DNA from: Rickettsiales bacterium
Lineage (GTDB): Bacteria; Pseudomonadota; Alphaproteobacteria; Rickettsiales; UBA1997
DNA length: 44,873 nt
Direction of reading: 5' to 3'
Assembly (NCBI GenBank): GCA_017620845.1
Contig: JAGAUJ010000007.1
Location: 1-44,873 of the forward strand
The number at the start of each line of letters is the position of its first letter. Position 1 is the first letter of the stretch. Positions 24,273 to 32,735 of the stretch are shown piece by piece. The position numbers and the translations under genes were made by a program. The notes beneath the pieces were generated by a model. That model was not told the DNA's origin and ran no database searches. It saw only the letters and a program-made list of their open reading frames with translations.

Positions 24273-25421
24273 TCAGCATTTTTGTAAAAAAATATACTTA
24301 AAAACTTCATATTTCCAACCATATAAAATGTTATTTTTTTTCTCATAATTCATAATCAATAAAATTAAATCCATTTTGTTTATTGCTCTTGTTATTGAAA
24401 TATTTAATTTATTACAAATACAATTCATATTTTTATAAATATTATTTAGTAATTTTTTTTGTGGGAATCCTCGTTCTGATGTATAAAAAATATCATTTTC
24501 ATACATATTGTTATATTGTTGTGTAAAATTATTAACTATTTCTAATATTTCAATTTTATATGTTTTTTTAAGGTTTATTAAATCAAAATTGTCTATATAT
24601 AATAATTTTAATTCACTGTTTGTTCTGGGTTTATATTCTGTAATAAGTTCCAAAGATTGATCACTTAATATTAATCCTCTTGTTTTGTTTAATTCTATTG
24701 CTTTTTCTTCTCTCCATTTACACAATTCTTTTATTAGTAATACATAACTAACACTTTGTTTATGTAAATTAAATTTTAATCGTTTCCAAGCATTATTTAT
24801 TAAATGTGTTTTATTTTTAGTTTTAATTATATGTTTTATTTCATTGGTATAATAATTATAATTACCATTTTCTATTAATAAGTTATACAGATAATTATAC
24901 ATTGATATCAAATATACAACATCACTTATAGCATAATTAATTTGTTCTTTTGTTAATGGTCTTTTTTTCCAATTACTTATTTGTATATTTTTATCTTTAT
25001 CAAAAGATATTCCTAAAATTTTTTTAACACAATTTGCATAGCCAATATTTGAATTAAAGCCACAAAATTCCATCATTATTTGTAAATCATCAATATTATT
25101 TACTTTATTGTTTTGCATTAAAAACAAAAAAGCATCTATATCTTGACCACAAGAAAAAAATATTTTTTTAATTCTTCTACTACTTAATATATTTAAAAAA
25201 ATGTCTATATTTTGTATTTTTATTGTATCTATAACAGCAATTTTATATGTATTTATGTTTTTATCAAAGTAAATAACCTGTATTAAGCAAAGTATAGGGT
25301 AATATGTGTATTTTCTTATAAATTCAGTATCAATGCCAATTATGTTTGTTTTTTTTATATTTTTACAAATTTCATTTAATTGTCCATAATCTTCTATATA
25401 TTCAATAGTGTTATCATACAT
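24273..25421 (-). CDS. rnd: Ribonuclease D
   Basis: RNase D trims the 3' ends of tRNA and other small RNAs. The DEDD-type exonuclease core is visible: NIIGIDTEFIRKYTYYP (motif I, Asp and Glu), FFSCGQDIDAFLF (motif II) and YAISDVVYLISMY (motif III, Tyr 5 residues before Asp consistent with DEDDy). The substrate-contact segment SNWKKRPLTKEQI precedes motif III. An HRDC-like domain follows, with RGLILSDQSLELI. The length of 382 residues is typical. It lies 11 bases downstream of bamA, the last gene of an rseP-bamA-rnd operon. Confidence 0.93.
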   Translation of the reverse strand: MYDNTIEYIEDYGQLNEICKNIKKTNIIGIDTEFIRKYTYYPILCLIQVIYFDKNINTYKIAVIDTIKIQNIDIFLNILSSRRIKKIFFSCGQDIDAFLFLMQNNKVNNIDDLQIMMEFCGFNSNIGYANCVKKILGISFDKDKNIQISNWKKRPLTKEQINYAISDVVYLISMYNYLYNLLIENGNYNYYTNEIKHIIKTKNKTHLINNAWKRLKFNLHKQSVSYVLLIKELCKWREEKAIELNKTRGLILSDQSLELITEYKPRTNSELKLLYIDNFDLINLKKTYKIEILEIVNNFTQQYNNMYENDIFYTSERGFPQKKLLNNIYKNMNCICNKLNISITRAINKMDLILLIMNYEKKNNILYGWKYEVFKYIFLQKC

Positions 25422-25432
25422 AAATTGACCGT

Positions 25433-27727
25433 TTAAAAGTTTGTTCCAATATTAAATCTAAAATTTTCGTTTTTGTCATAATTTTCTTTTTTTATAGTTT
25501 TGCTAAAATCAAGGCTTAAATTACCAACATATGTTTGCCACAAAATTGAAAAACCAGCAGATGATCTTATATTGTCGCTGTCTTGTATTAGACTTTTATT
25601 AACTTTTGGGTTGTCTTCAATGCCACTAACTCTTCCAGCATTAAAAAAGAATATACCAAATACAGATAATTCTTTTGGTAAAAATAGTGGGAATTTTATT
25701 TCTGTATTAAAGTAAACAAGTTCTGTTCCACTTAAGCCGTAATCATCTATTATTTTATTTCTTCCATTTTTAACTCTTGGACCTATACCACCACTTTCAA
25801 AGCCTCTCATATTATAACCACCAAGATAAAATCCATCATTTGGGAATAATGGGTTGTTATTGATTGATTCTATTTTTGCATATTTACCTTCTACTTTTAA
25901 TATTATTTTGTCCAAATAGAGCGGATAATAATATGAGGCATGTAGTACATGTTTTATATAATCTTTTGATCCGCCTATACCAGCGAACGATAGCTCATAA
26001 TTTAATAAATAACCATTTGTGGTGTTATAATAATTATTTCTTCTATCATATGATAAATTTAATGATATTTCTGAAATATTGTCGTTTTTATTTGATAAAA
26101 TACCATTGTATTCTTCTTTTACATCTGTTAATTTATCATGAGTAAAACTATATGCAATTGAACTTGATAAATATTCAGTTAAATCAAAAGACAAAAATGT
26201 TCTAAATCCTCTTCCTTCTGTATTATAACCCATATTAGAACTTGAATTATTAATATTATTAAGTTCTTGATAAAAAATATTTGCCCCACCTACAATATTT
26301 GTTCCTAATAATCTTGGCGTTGTAAGACCAAAGGAAAAATTGTTATTATATTTATTTATATTTACACCAAGATTTACTCTGTTGCCATTTCCAAATAAAT
26401 TATTTTGGTTGATTTCTATGTTGCCATTTAATCCATAACTGCTGTTATAACCTATACCAAAGTTCAGCGAGCCAGTGCTTTGTTCTTCAACTTCAATTAT
26501 AATATCATATTGATTTGTAAGTATTCCATCTGTTCTTGTATATGTAACATTTTTGAAGAAACCAAGATTTTTAATTTTTTGTATAGATCTTTCAAGTTTG
26601 CTTTCGTTGTATGGTTCACCCTCTTGTATATTTAATTGTTGTCTTATAACAGAGTCACTTGTTCTTATATTGTTTTTTATTTTTATTTTACCAATGTAAT
26701 ATTTTTCTGTTTTATCTATTGTAAAATTAACATTAATTGTATTATCTTCTTTATTTGGCAATATTTGCATATTTACAATAAAGAAATGCTTATTAGTATT
26801 GTTTAGATGTTTTGTAATTTTATTAACAGTCTCATGAATTTTGTGTATATTAAATGTTTCGGCTGTTTTTAAATTAACTATTTTTTGTTTAATTATACTT
26901 GTATCTATGTTTCCAATATTATCAATAACTTCTATATTATTTAAAATATATTTATTACCTTCTGTAATATCAAATACTATATCAAAAGTATTATTTTGAT
27001 TATTAAATCTACCAATAGCAGAATTTAATTCAAAATCAACATAACCATTTGATAAATAGAACATTTTTAACAAATATGAATCGTATTCCAACATATCAGC
27101 ATTGTAATTTATTCTTCTTCCAAAACGGTATATTTTGTTTTCTTTACTAAATAACTCTTCTTTTAATTTACTGTCAGAAAAAGTATTATTTCCAATAAAA
27201 TATATGTTTTTTATTCTTGTTTTTTTACTTTCTTTGATATTAAAAACAACTTCAACAAGGTTATTATCTAATTGTTTAATTTCATAATTAACTTTTGTAT
27301 TAAATAAACCAATTGATTTATAAAAATTATTAATAAAATCTAAATCTTCATTTAATAATCTATGTGAAAATGGTGCTTTTACTTTCAATTTTAAATGTTC
27401 TTGTATATTATCATTCTTTAATTTCTTATTACCAATAAAAGTGATTTTTTGAATAAAAGTTTTTTCTTTTAAAGTAATGTTTAATGTGTTATTTTTAAAT
27501 TGCACTTGCACATTATCTACCAAATCACTGGAATATAAATCTTTAATTATGCTATTTGTTAATTTATTTTGAAAACTATCTCCAATTTTTATATTTATAT
27601 ATTCATTATATGTCTTATCACTGTATCTTTCATTTCCAATAAAATTTATCTGTTTTATTACATTTTTTGCTTGTAAATGTATTGGAAAAAGTAAAAAAAT
27701 AAACCAGTAAGTAAGTCTTTTATTCAT
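25433..27727 (-). CDS. bamA: Outer-membrane assembly factor BamA
   Basis: BamA inserts beta-barrel proteins into the outer membrane. The protein is 764 residues. It has a signal peptide (about 20 residues, ending LQA), then five POTRA domains (roughly residues 20-410), then a 16-strand Omp85 barrel. The conserved barrel-lumen motif appears as MRGFESGGIGPR (the VRGF region), and the chain ends in an aromatic residue (GTNF), as outer-membrane barrels do. Its start overlaps the rseP stop by one base (TAATG). BamB-like and other Bam lipoproteins are not adjacent, though a short candidate lies at 22024-22656. Confidence 0.97.
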   Translation of the reverse strand: MNKRLTYWFIFLLFPIHLQAKNVIKQINFIGNERYSDKTYNEYINIKIGDSFQNKLTNSIIKDLYSSDLVDNVQVQFKNNTLNITLKEKTFIQKITFIGNKKLKNDNIQEHLKLKVKAPFSHRLLNEDLDFINNFYKSIGLFNTKVNYEIKQLDNNLVEVVFNIKESKKTRIKNIYFIGNNTFSDSKLKEELFSKENKIYRFGRRINYNADMLEYDSYLLKMFYLSNGYVDFELNSAIGRFNNQNNTFDIVFDITEGNKYILNNIEVIDNIGNIDTSIIKQKIVNLKTAETFNIHKIHETVNKITKHLNNTNKHFFIVNMQILPNKEDNTINVNFTIDKTEKYYIGKIKIKNNIRTSDSVIRQQLNIQEGEPYNESKLERSIQKIKNLGFFKNVTYTRTDGILTNQYDIIIEVEEQSTGSLNFGIGYNSSYGLNGNIEINQNNLFGNGNRVNLGVNINKYNNNFSFGLTTPRLLGTNIVGGANIFYQELNNINNSSSNMGYNTEGRGFRTFLSFDLTEYLSSSIAYSFTHDKLTDVKEEYNGILSNKNDNISEISLNLSYDRRNNYYNTTNGYLLNYELSFAGIGGSKDYIKHVLHASYYYPLYLDKIILKVEGKYAKIESINNNPLFPNDGFYLGGYNMRGFESGGIGPRVKNGRNKIIDDYGLSGTELVYFNTEIKFPLFLPKELSVFGIFFFNAGRVSGIEDNPKVNKSLIQDSDNIRSSAGFSILWQTYVGNLSLDFSKTIKKENYDKNENFRFNIGTNF

Positions 27728-28860
27728 TAAAAAATTCCTATTATATCTTTTATTGTAACAAAAATCATTAAAGTAATTAAAATTGAAAAGCCAATTTTAA
27801 ATAACATATTTTCAGTTTTTTCTTTTAGTGGTTTTTTTCTTATTGCTTCCAAAAAGTAAAATAACAAATGCCCACCATCTAAAACTGGAATTGGCAATAA
27901 ATTCATTAATCCCAGACTTGCTGATATTAATGCTGTAAAATATATCATTGATATAATGCCATTTTTCATAGCGTTTCCTGAATATTTTGCTATCTTTATC
28001 GGTCCGCTCATATCATTAAAACCTCGTTTTCCAATAATTATTTGTCCTAAGGCTTTTAATGTTGTTGTGTTTATATTGTGTATTTGTTTGGCACTTTCAA
28101 CAAAAGAGGCAACTATACCAATTTTTTTATATGTATAGTCTTCTGAACCAATACCAATCATTGGCATTTTTATTGTATTGTTAAAAGTATCAAGTTTTTC
28201 AACTATTTTTGGCGTTATGTGTTTTGTTATAATTTTGCCATTTCTATCTAAAACAAATTTCATTGCTTTGCCAGTAGATAGAGCAATTTTTATTTGTATA
28301 TCTTCAAAAGTTTTTATTTCATCATCATCAATTGATATTACTTTGTCGCCAACTTCTATTCCTGCCAATTGTGCTGGACTTCCGTCTGTAATAAATGTTA
28401 TTTTGTTTGAAAATGTATTTATTCCTTTAAATGTAAAAAATATAGCAAAAAGAAATAATGCTAATATGTAGTTAAATAAAGGACCTGCAAAAACAACAGC
28501 AATTCTTTGGTATACACTTTTAAAATATAAACACTTGTTTTTGTCTTCTTTGTTCATTTTTTCAAGTTGTTCTCTATTAGATATAGAAGATGATGCTTCT
28601 TCATCACCAAAAAATTTTACAAAACCACCAAATGGTATTGCGCAAATTTTCCATCTTGTTCCGTTTTTATCAATTTTGTGCCACAATTCTTTTCCGTAAC
28701 CTATGGCAAATTCATCAACTTTAACACCATTTAATATGGCAATTATATAATGTCCAAATTCGTGTATAAATACAACTACGGATAATATTATTATAAATGC
28801 TATACAATTATTAAGTAAACCAAAAATAAATGACATAATGATAATAATACTTTTTATCAA
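27727..28860 (-). CDS. rseP: Site-2 protease RseP
   Basis: RseP is an intramembrane zinc metalloprotease that cleaves anti-sigma factors and leftover signal peptides. The zinc motif HEFGH (His33, Glu34, His37) lies in the first transmembrane helix. A PDZ domain follows (around residues 140-200, GSPAQLAGIEVGDKVISID). The third ligand lies in NLLPIPVLDGGHLLFY near the C-terminus. The length is 377 residues; E. coli RseP is 450 and has two PDZ domains, so this is the one-PDZ form common in alphaproteobacteria. An ATG 24 bases downstream is another possible start. It heads the rseP-bamA-rnd operon and lies 96 bases after tRNA-Tyr. Confidence 0.95.
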   Translation of the reverse strand: MIKSIIIIMSFIFGLLNNCIAFIIILSVVVFIHEFGHYIIAILNGVKVDEFAIGYGKELWHKIDKNGTRWKICAIPFGGFVKFFGDEEASSSISNREQLEKMNKEDKNKCLYFKSVYQRIAVVFAGPLFNYILALFLFAIFFTFKGINTFSNKITFITDGSPAQLAGIEVGDKVISIDDDEIKTFEDIQIKIALSTGKAMKFVLDRNGKIITKHITPKIVEKLDTFNNTIKMPMIGIGSEDYTYKKIGIVASFVESAKQIHNINTTTLKALGQIIIGKRGFNDMSGPIKIAKYSGNAMKNGIISMIYFTALISASLGLMNLLPIPVLDGGHLLFYFLEAIRKKPLKEKTENMLFKIGFSILITLMIFVTIKDIIGIF

Positions 28861-28956
28861 CTTATTGAAGTCTAAAACAATATTTTATAAAGTAAATTGT
28901 TTTTTTAAGATTGAATTGATTAATGTAATAAATATAGAATAATTCTGCATATATCG

Positions 28957-29042
28957 TGGTGGGGAGAGAAGGATTCGAACCTTCGAACTCTAACGAGGAC
29001 AGATTTACAGTCTGTTGCCATTGACCGCTCGGCCATCTCCCC
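28957..29042 (-). tRNA. tRNA-Tyr (anticodon GTA)
   Basis: A class II tRNA on the minus strand: acceptor GGGGAGA/TCTCCCC, anticodon stem ACAGA/TCTGT with loop CTGTAAA (GTA), a long variable arm and an encoded CCA. It may be co-transcribed with rseP, because no terminator lies in the 96 bases between them. Confidence 0.95.
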
Positions 29043-29051
29043 ACATTTTTA

Positions 29052-29080
29052 AGTATAAAGCGAATAAAAATAAAAATCAA
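29052..29080 (-). promoter_or_regulatory. Promoter of tRNA-Tyr (and perhaps rseP-bamA-rnd)
   Basis: Minus-strand TTGATT (29080-29075), a 17-base spacer and TATACT (29057-29052) end ten bases before the tRNA. Confidence 0.7.
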
Positions 29081-29162
29081 GTAAAATTATATTATATAAT
29101 AATATTGATTTTTTAAAACCATAATATAGCATAGTAGTTATACTAAACATTTAAAAAATAAA

Positions 29163-29582
29163 ATGATAGAAAGAACTTTAAGTATAATAAAACCCGATGC
29201 TGTTGAAAGAGGTTTAGAGGGTTCTATTGTGACAATGATAGAAGAAAGTGGATTTAAAATTGTTGCTCAAAAAAAAGTTTGGCTAACAAAAACACAAGCA
29301 GAATTATTTTATAGAGAACACTCTGCAAAAGGCTTTTTTAATGATTTAACAGATTTTATGAGTAGAAGTCCGATAGTTGTTCAAATCTTGGAAAAAGAAA
29401 ATGCAGTTGTAGATTATAGGACACTTATGGGAACAACAGATCCAAAAAATGCTGATAAGAATACAATAAGAAAGCAATTCGGTAAAAGTATAAGTGAAAA
29501 CTCTGTTCATGGTTCAGATAATATTGAAAGTGCTTATAGGGAAACACATTTCTTTTTTAGTGATATAGAAGTTTATAGATAG
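29163..29582 (+). CDS. ndk: Nucleoside diphosphate kinase
   Basis: Ndk passes the terminal phosphate between nucleoside di- and triphosphates through a phosphohistidine. The active His116 lies in NSVHGSDN, and the Kpn-loop and nucleotide-binding residues (RTLSIIKPDAV, MGTTDPKNA, FFF...EVYR) are all present. The length of 139 residues is standard. It is a single-gene unit, divergent from tRNA-Tyr, followed by a hairpin terminator. Confidence 0.98.
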   Translation: MIERTLSIIKPDAVERGLEGSIVTMIEESGFKIVAQKKVWLTKTQAELFYREHSAKGFFNDLTDFMSRSPIVVQILEKENAVVDYRTLMGTTDPKNADKNTIRKQFGKSISENSVHGSDNIESAYRETHFFFSDIEVYR

Positions 29583-29601
29583 TTTATGTATTAAATGTGA
29601 G

Positions 29602-29639
29602 TAGTGATTAATTTATTTGAGTTAATCGCTATTTTGTTT
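29602..29639 (+). terminator. Terminator after ndk
   Basis: TAGTGATTAA pairs with TTAATCGCTA (one G-U) around a 10-base loop, followed by TTTTGTTT. Confidence 0.7.
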
Positions 29640-29660
29640 GTATTTGCTGTTTATTAATTA

Positions 29661-29670
29661 TCGTCTGGTT
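29661..29670 (+). repeat. Repeated decamer TCGTCTGGTT, copy 2
   Basis: An exact copy of the word at 17058, here preceded by AT (ATCGTCTGGTT). It lies between the ndk terminator and the small secreted gene at 29802. Confidence 0.6.
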
Positions 29671-29801
29671 TTTATTTGTCGTAAATATTAGTTTTCGTTA
29701 TAAAGGTAGTATGTGCGTTGTTACACATTTGTATTATGTATGAAAATTTATAAATGAAGGTTTTTTTACTTTATTTTATTATTAACTGTATGTAATTAAA
29801 T

Positions 29802-30131
29802 ATGAGACGAAATATAATACACTTTATAATTATTTTTGGTTTTATTACCGTATTATCTAGCAATAATGTAAAATCTTTTGAACAAATAAAAGAAAAAGTT
29901 GCACATAACCTTACTGAATCAAACTGTTATGTTACATATACAGCAGGCAATAAAATTTTGTCAACACAAAATGCTCAAGACAACTATGAAGAACATGCTG
30001 AAAAAGTTGAACAACTTTTTAATTTTGTTCCAAATTTCATAGTTAGCGTATTATTATTACCAAAACAATCCGTTGCTCGCAATGTGTTTATAAAGTTTAA
30101 TATAGCTATAATCTTTGTCTTGTTAATGTAA
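29802..30131 (+). CDS. Small secreted or membrane protein of unknown function (109 aa)
   Basis: I do not recognise this protein. It begins with a hydrophobic segment that reads as a signal peptide (RRNIIHFIIIFGFITVLSS, cleavage near VKS-FEQ). A polar middle follows with a single cysteine (SNCYVTYTAG) and an Asn/Glu-rich helix (QDNYEEHAEKVEQLF). A second hydrophobic segment at the very C-terminus (residues 92-109) could be a membrane anchor. No ribosome site is obvious. It stands alone, flanked on both sides by a repeated decamer (29661 and 30175). It may be a real orphan gene or a decaying one. Confidence 0.5.
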   Translation: MRRNIIHFIIIFGFITVLSSNNVKSFEQIKEKVAHNLTESNCYVTYTAGNKILSTQNAQDNYEEHAEKVEQLFNFVPNFIVSVLLLPKQSVARNVFIKFNIAIIFVLLM

Positions 30132-30174
30132 TAAGAATTTGTATTTGATATTATATTTGATAAATAAGTACTAT

Positions 30175-30184
30175 CGTCTGGTTG
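30175..30184 (+). repeat. Repeated decamer TCGTCTGGTT, copy 3
   Basis: An exact copy of the word at 29661, again preceded by AT. It lies 44 bases after the small secreted gene, so copies 2 and 3 flank that gene 514 bases apart. Confidence 0.6.
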
Positions 30185-30319
30185 TTTATATTAAAAGTTG
30201 ACGGCGGGTTAGAAAGATGTTTTTTGTTAAAATAACCACAATTATACTTGTTTAGTGTATGATATATAAATAAAACTAATGTAATTTATTGATGTGGTCT
30301 CATGTAAGAGTTATGTTGT

Positions 30320-30395
30320 TGGTCAGGGCAACCAGACTTGAACTGGCGACCTCTCGCCCCCCAGACGAACGCGCTACCAACTGCGCCATGCCCTG
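30320..30395 (-). tRNA. tRNA-Pro (anticodon GGG)
   Basis: Minus strand: acceptor CAGGGCA/TGCCCTG, D stem GCGC/GCGC, anticodon stem TTCGT/GCGAG with loop CTGGGGG (GGG), T arm GCCAG-TTCAAGT-CTGGT and an encoded CCA. Confidence 0.93.
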
Positions 30396-30415
30396 ATATA
30401 ATTAAAAATAAATTA

Positions 30416-30491
30416 TGGTCAGGATAATGAGACTCGAACTCACGACCTGTTGCTCCCGAAGCAACCGCGCTACCAACTGCGCTATATCCTG
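30416..30491 (-). tRNA. tRNA-Pro (anticodon CGG)
   Basis: Minus strand: acceptor CAGGATA/TATCCTG, anticodon stem GTTGC/GCAAC with loop TTCGGGA (CGG), T arm GTGAG-TTCGAGT-CTCAT and an encoded CCA. It lies 20 bases upstream of the other proline tRNA and shares its promoter. Confidence 0.95.
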
Positions 30492-30499
30492 TCTTGCTA

Positions 30500-30527
30500 A
30501 TTATAAAAATTTTTTTATAAAAAACAA
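30500..30527 (-). promoter_or_regulatory. Promoter of the tRNA-Pro pair
   Basis: Minus-strand TTGTTT (30527-30522), a 16-base spacer and TATAAT (30505-30500) end eight bases before tRNA-Pro(CGG). Confidence 0.6.
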
Positions 30528-30592
30528 TATTTTTAAATTGTTGTTTTTTTTAAAAATACTAATAAACTATTTAATAGTTTTATTTACAATAA

Positions 30593-31069
30593 ATGTCAAA
30601 AATTATGAAGAAAAATACCTTTGAGATAGTGGTTGGTGTATTAGTTATTTTATTTTCGGTATTGTTTGTTATGTTTACAATGAAAATAACAAATAAAAAA
30701 ATAAATGAGGAATTTTATAGATTATATGCTGTTTTTGATAATATAGAAGGTGTAAATATAGGAACAAAAGTAAAAATTGGTGGTATAGAAATTGGAGAGG
30801 TTGAAAAATTAGGAATAGATAAAGATTATAAAGTTCAATTAAGTTTAAAAATTAAAAAAGATATGTTGTTGCCAATAGATAGTAATATTAAAATTGCAAC
30901 AAGTGGTCTTATTGGTGGTAAATATTTAAGGGTTGATGTTGGTGGGGAAGAGGAATATTTAAATGATAAGGATAGTTTTGAATTTACTGAATCTACAATG
31001 GATTTGGAAGATATGATTACAAGATTTATGTTAAATAAAGTTTCAAAAGAAAATGAAGATGAAAAATAA
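30593..31069 (+). CDS. mlaD: MlaD-type lipid-transport protein (MCE domain)
   Basis: MlaD is the periplasmic, membrane-anchored ring protein that carries phospholipids between the membranes with the MlaFEB transporter. One N-terminal transmembrane helix (about residues 12-32) precedes the MCE domain. That domain has FDNIEGVNIGTKVKIGGIEIGEV around residues 48-70, SNIKIATSGLIGGKYLRVDVG around 102-122, and a short acidic tail. The length of 158 residues matches MlaD. The ATG at 30605 (MKKNTFEIVVG) is an alternative start closer to family N-termini. mlaE and mlaF are not in the window. It starts a run of overlapping genes, with the DUF2155 gene overlapping by 17 bases. Confidence 0.92.
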   Translation: MSKIMKKNTFEIVVGVLVILFSVLFVMFTMKITNKKINEEFYRLYAVFDNIEGVNIGTKVKIGGIEIGEVEKLGIDKDYKVQLSLKIKKDMLLPIDSNIKIATSGLIGGKYLRVDVGGEEEYLNDKDSFEFTESTMDLEDMITRFMLNKVSKENEDEK

Positions 31070-31547
31070 ACTTATTTTATTTACATTATTTTTTAGTATA
31101 TTTTATGGTAATTTATTTGCGAATGATGTTGATTCTTTTCTTAAAGAATTGGAGGAGGGAATTAATGTTATTAATGAAAATAATTTGATTAAAAATCAAC
31201 CAGAAGATAGATTTGTAAATAAAGTAAAATTGCATGGATTAAATAAAGTTACTGGTAAAACGTCTGTTATAGAGGCTAAAATTGGAGATGTCATAAAATT
31301 TGAGCAATTGGAAATATTATTTTTAAAATGTTGGAAATCATATCCGGAAGAAAATACTGAAAATAAATTATTATTAAAGATTTTTGAAAATAAAGATGAC
31401 AAGAAGAATTTGATATTTTATGGTTGGTTTTTTTCTTCAAGTCCAAGTATTTCTGGTTTAGAGCACTCTCTATATGATTTAAAATTATTAACTTGTGAAA
31501 AAGATATAAATAATTCAACAATGGAGGTTAGTAGTGCAAATAATTAG
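31053..31547 (+). CDS. DUF2155 periplasmic protein
   Basis: A 164-residue exported protein with a signal peptide (KNKLILFTLFFSIFYGNLFA) and a DUF2155 domain. Typical family features are LHGLNKVTGKTSVIEAKIG, EILFLKCWKS with its cysteine, and FYGWFFSSSPSISGLEHSLYD followed by a second cysteine (LLTCEKD). DUF2155 proteins occur mostly in alphaproteobacteria and often next to mlaD, as here. Their function is unknown, probably in the envelope. The frame overlaps mlaD at its start and folD at its end. An internal ATG six bases downstream is an equally possible start. Confidence 0.88.
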   Translation: MKMKNKLILFTLFFSIFYGNLFANDVDSFLKELEEGINVINENNLIKNQPEDRFVNKVKLHGLNKVTGKTSVIEAKIGDVIKFEQLEILFLKCWKSYPEENTENKLLLKIFENKDDKKNLIFYGWFFSSSPSISGLEHSLYDLKLLTCEKDINNSTMEVSSANN

Positions 31548-32391
31548 TGGCAAAGAATTATCAAAAACAATTAAGGCACAAATAAAAGAAGGAGTTGCCA
31601 AACTTGATAAAAAGCCATGTTTGGCAGTTATAATAGTTGGAGAAAATCCAGCAAGTAAGATTTATGTAAAAAATAAAGAAAAAGCCTGTGCCGATTGTGG
31701 TTTTGAGTCTATTAAGTATGAATTGGAAGAGAGTATAAGTGAAATAGAATTGTTAAATGTTATAGATAAATTAAACAAAGACAAAAATATAAATGGAATT
31801 TTAGTTCAACTTCCATTGCCAAAACACATAAATGAAGAAAAAGTTATTTTATCAATAGATCCAAATAAAGATGTAGATTGTTTCCATCCTTACAATGTTG
31901 GTATTTTATATACAAGTAGAAAAAATAGTGATTGCCAAGTTTTGCCTTGCACTGCAAATGGTTGCTTACAATTAATAAAAACTGTATGTGAAAATTTAGA
32001 AGGTAAAAATGCAGTTGTTATAGGTAGGTCAAATATAGTTGGAAAGCCAGTGGCACAATTATTACTAAATGAAAATTGCACCACAACAATAGTTCATAGT
32101 AGAACAAAAAATATTGAAGAAATAACAAGACAGGCTGATATATTAATTGTAGCAGTTGGAAAGGCGAAATTTTTAAAAGAAAATATGGTAAAAGATGGTG
32201 TAATAGTTATAGATGTTGGAATTAATAGACTTGAAGATGGCAGTATTTGTGGAGATGTAGATTTTGAAAATGTCAGTGAAAAATGTAGTTATATAACACC
32301 TGTGCCAAATGGGGTTGGACCTATGACAATAGCGTGTTTGATGCAGAATACATTTAATTTTTATTTAAAACATAATAATATAAAGGAGTAG
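31534..32391 (+). CDS. folD: Bifunctional methylene-THF dehydrogenase/cyclohydrolase FolD
   Basis: FolD interconverts methylene-, methenyl- and formyl-tetrahydrofolate. The start is a GTG at 31534 with GGAGG a few bases upstream. Visible motifs are VGENPASKIYVKNKEKAC (substrate lysine), GILVQLPLPKHI, DPNKDVDCFHP, the Rossmann segment VVIGRSNIVGKP, and PVPNGVGPMTIACLM. The length of 285 residues is standard. It overlaps the DUF2155 gene by 14 bases and is three bases from the cupin gene. Confidence 0.97.
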   Translation: MQIISGKELSKTIKAQIKEGVAKLDKKPCLAVIIVGENPASKIYVKNKEKACADCGFESIKYELEESISEIELLNVIDKLNKDKNINGILVQLPLPKHINEEKVILSIDPNKDVDCFHPYNVGILYTSRKNSDCQVLPCTANGCLQLIKTVCENLEGKNAVVIGRSNIVGKPVAQLLLNENCTTTIVHSRTKNIEEITRQADILIVAVGKAKFLKENMVKDGVIVIDVGINRLEDGSICGDVDFENVSEKCSYITPVPNGVGPMTIACLMQNTFNFYLKHNNIKE

Positions 32392-32393
32392 TT

Positions 32394-32735
32394 ATGGAAA
32401 TAGTAAATAGACCTTGGGGAACATATCAAAGTATTATTGAGACTGAAAATTATAAAGTTAAAAGAATAGTTGTTTATCCAAATTCACAATTGTCTTTGCA
32501 ATCACATAATCATAGAAGTGAACATTGGGTTATTGTTGAGGGAACTGGCACTGTTGTTTGTGGCGATAAGGAATATGTTTTAAATAAAGACGAGCATATT
32601 TATATTCCAGTAAAAGAAAAACATAGAATGTCAAATTTTACAGATAAAGATGTTGTATTTATTGAAGTGCAAAATGGCGATTATTTGGGCGAAGATGATA
32701 TTGTAAGATATGAGGATATTTATGGCAGAAAATAA
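32394..32735 (+). CDS. Stand-alone cupin of the mannose-6-phosphate isomerase type II
   Basis: This 113-residue protein is equivalent to the C-terminal isomerase domain of ManC-type bifunctional enzymes. Motifs are RPWGTYQSI, KRIVVYPNSQLSLQSHNHRSEHW (metal-binding histidines), and HIYIPVKEKHRMSNF. The end is FIEVQNGDYLGEDDIVRYEDIYGR. It may interconvert mannose-6-phosphate and fructose-6-phosphate or another phosphosugar. The guanylyltransferase domain is absent, as in a few reduced genomes. A GGAG ribosome site precedes the ATG. The acetyltransferase gene overlaps its 3' end by 14 bases. Confidence 0.88.
   Translation: MEIVNRPWGTYQSIIETENYKVKRIVVYPNSQLSLQSHNHRSEHWVIVEGTGTVVCGDKEYVLNKDEHIYIPVKEKHRMSNFTDKDVVFIEVQNGDYLGEDDIVRYEDIYGRK

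Noticed and set aside
27728..28860. Plus-strand frames inside rseP and bamA
   Set aside because: Both minus-strand genes are intact with clear motifs; the plus-strand frames lack ribosome sites and homology.
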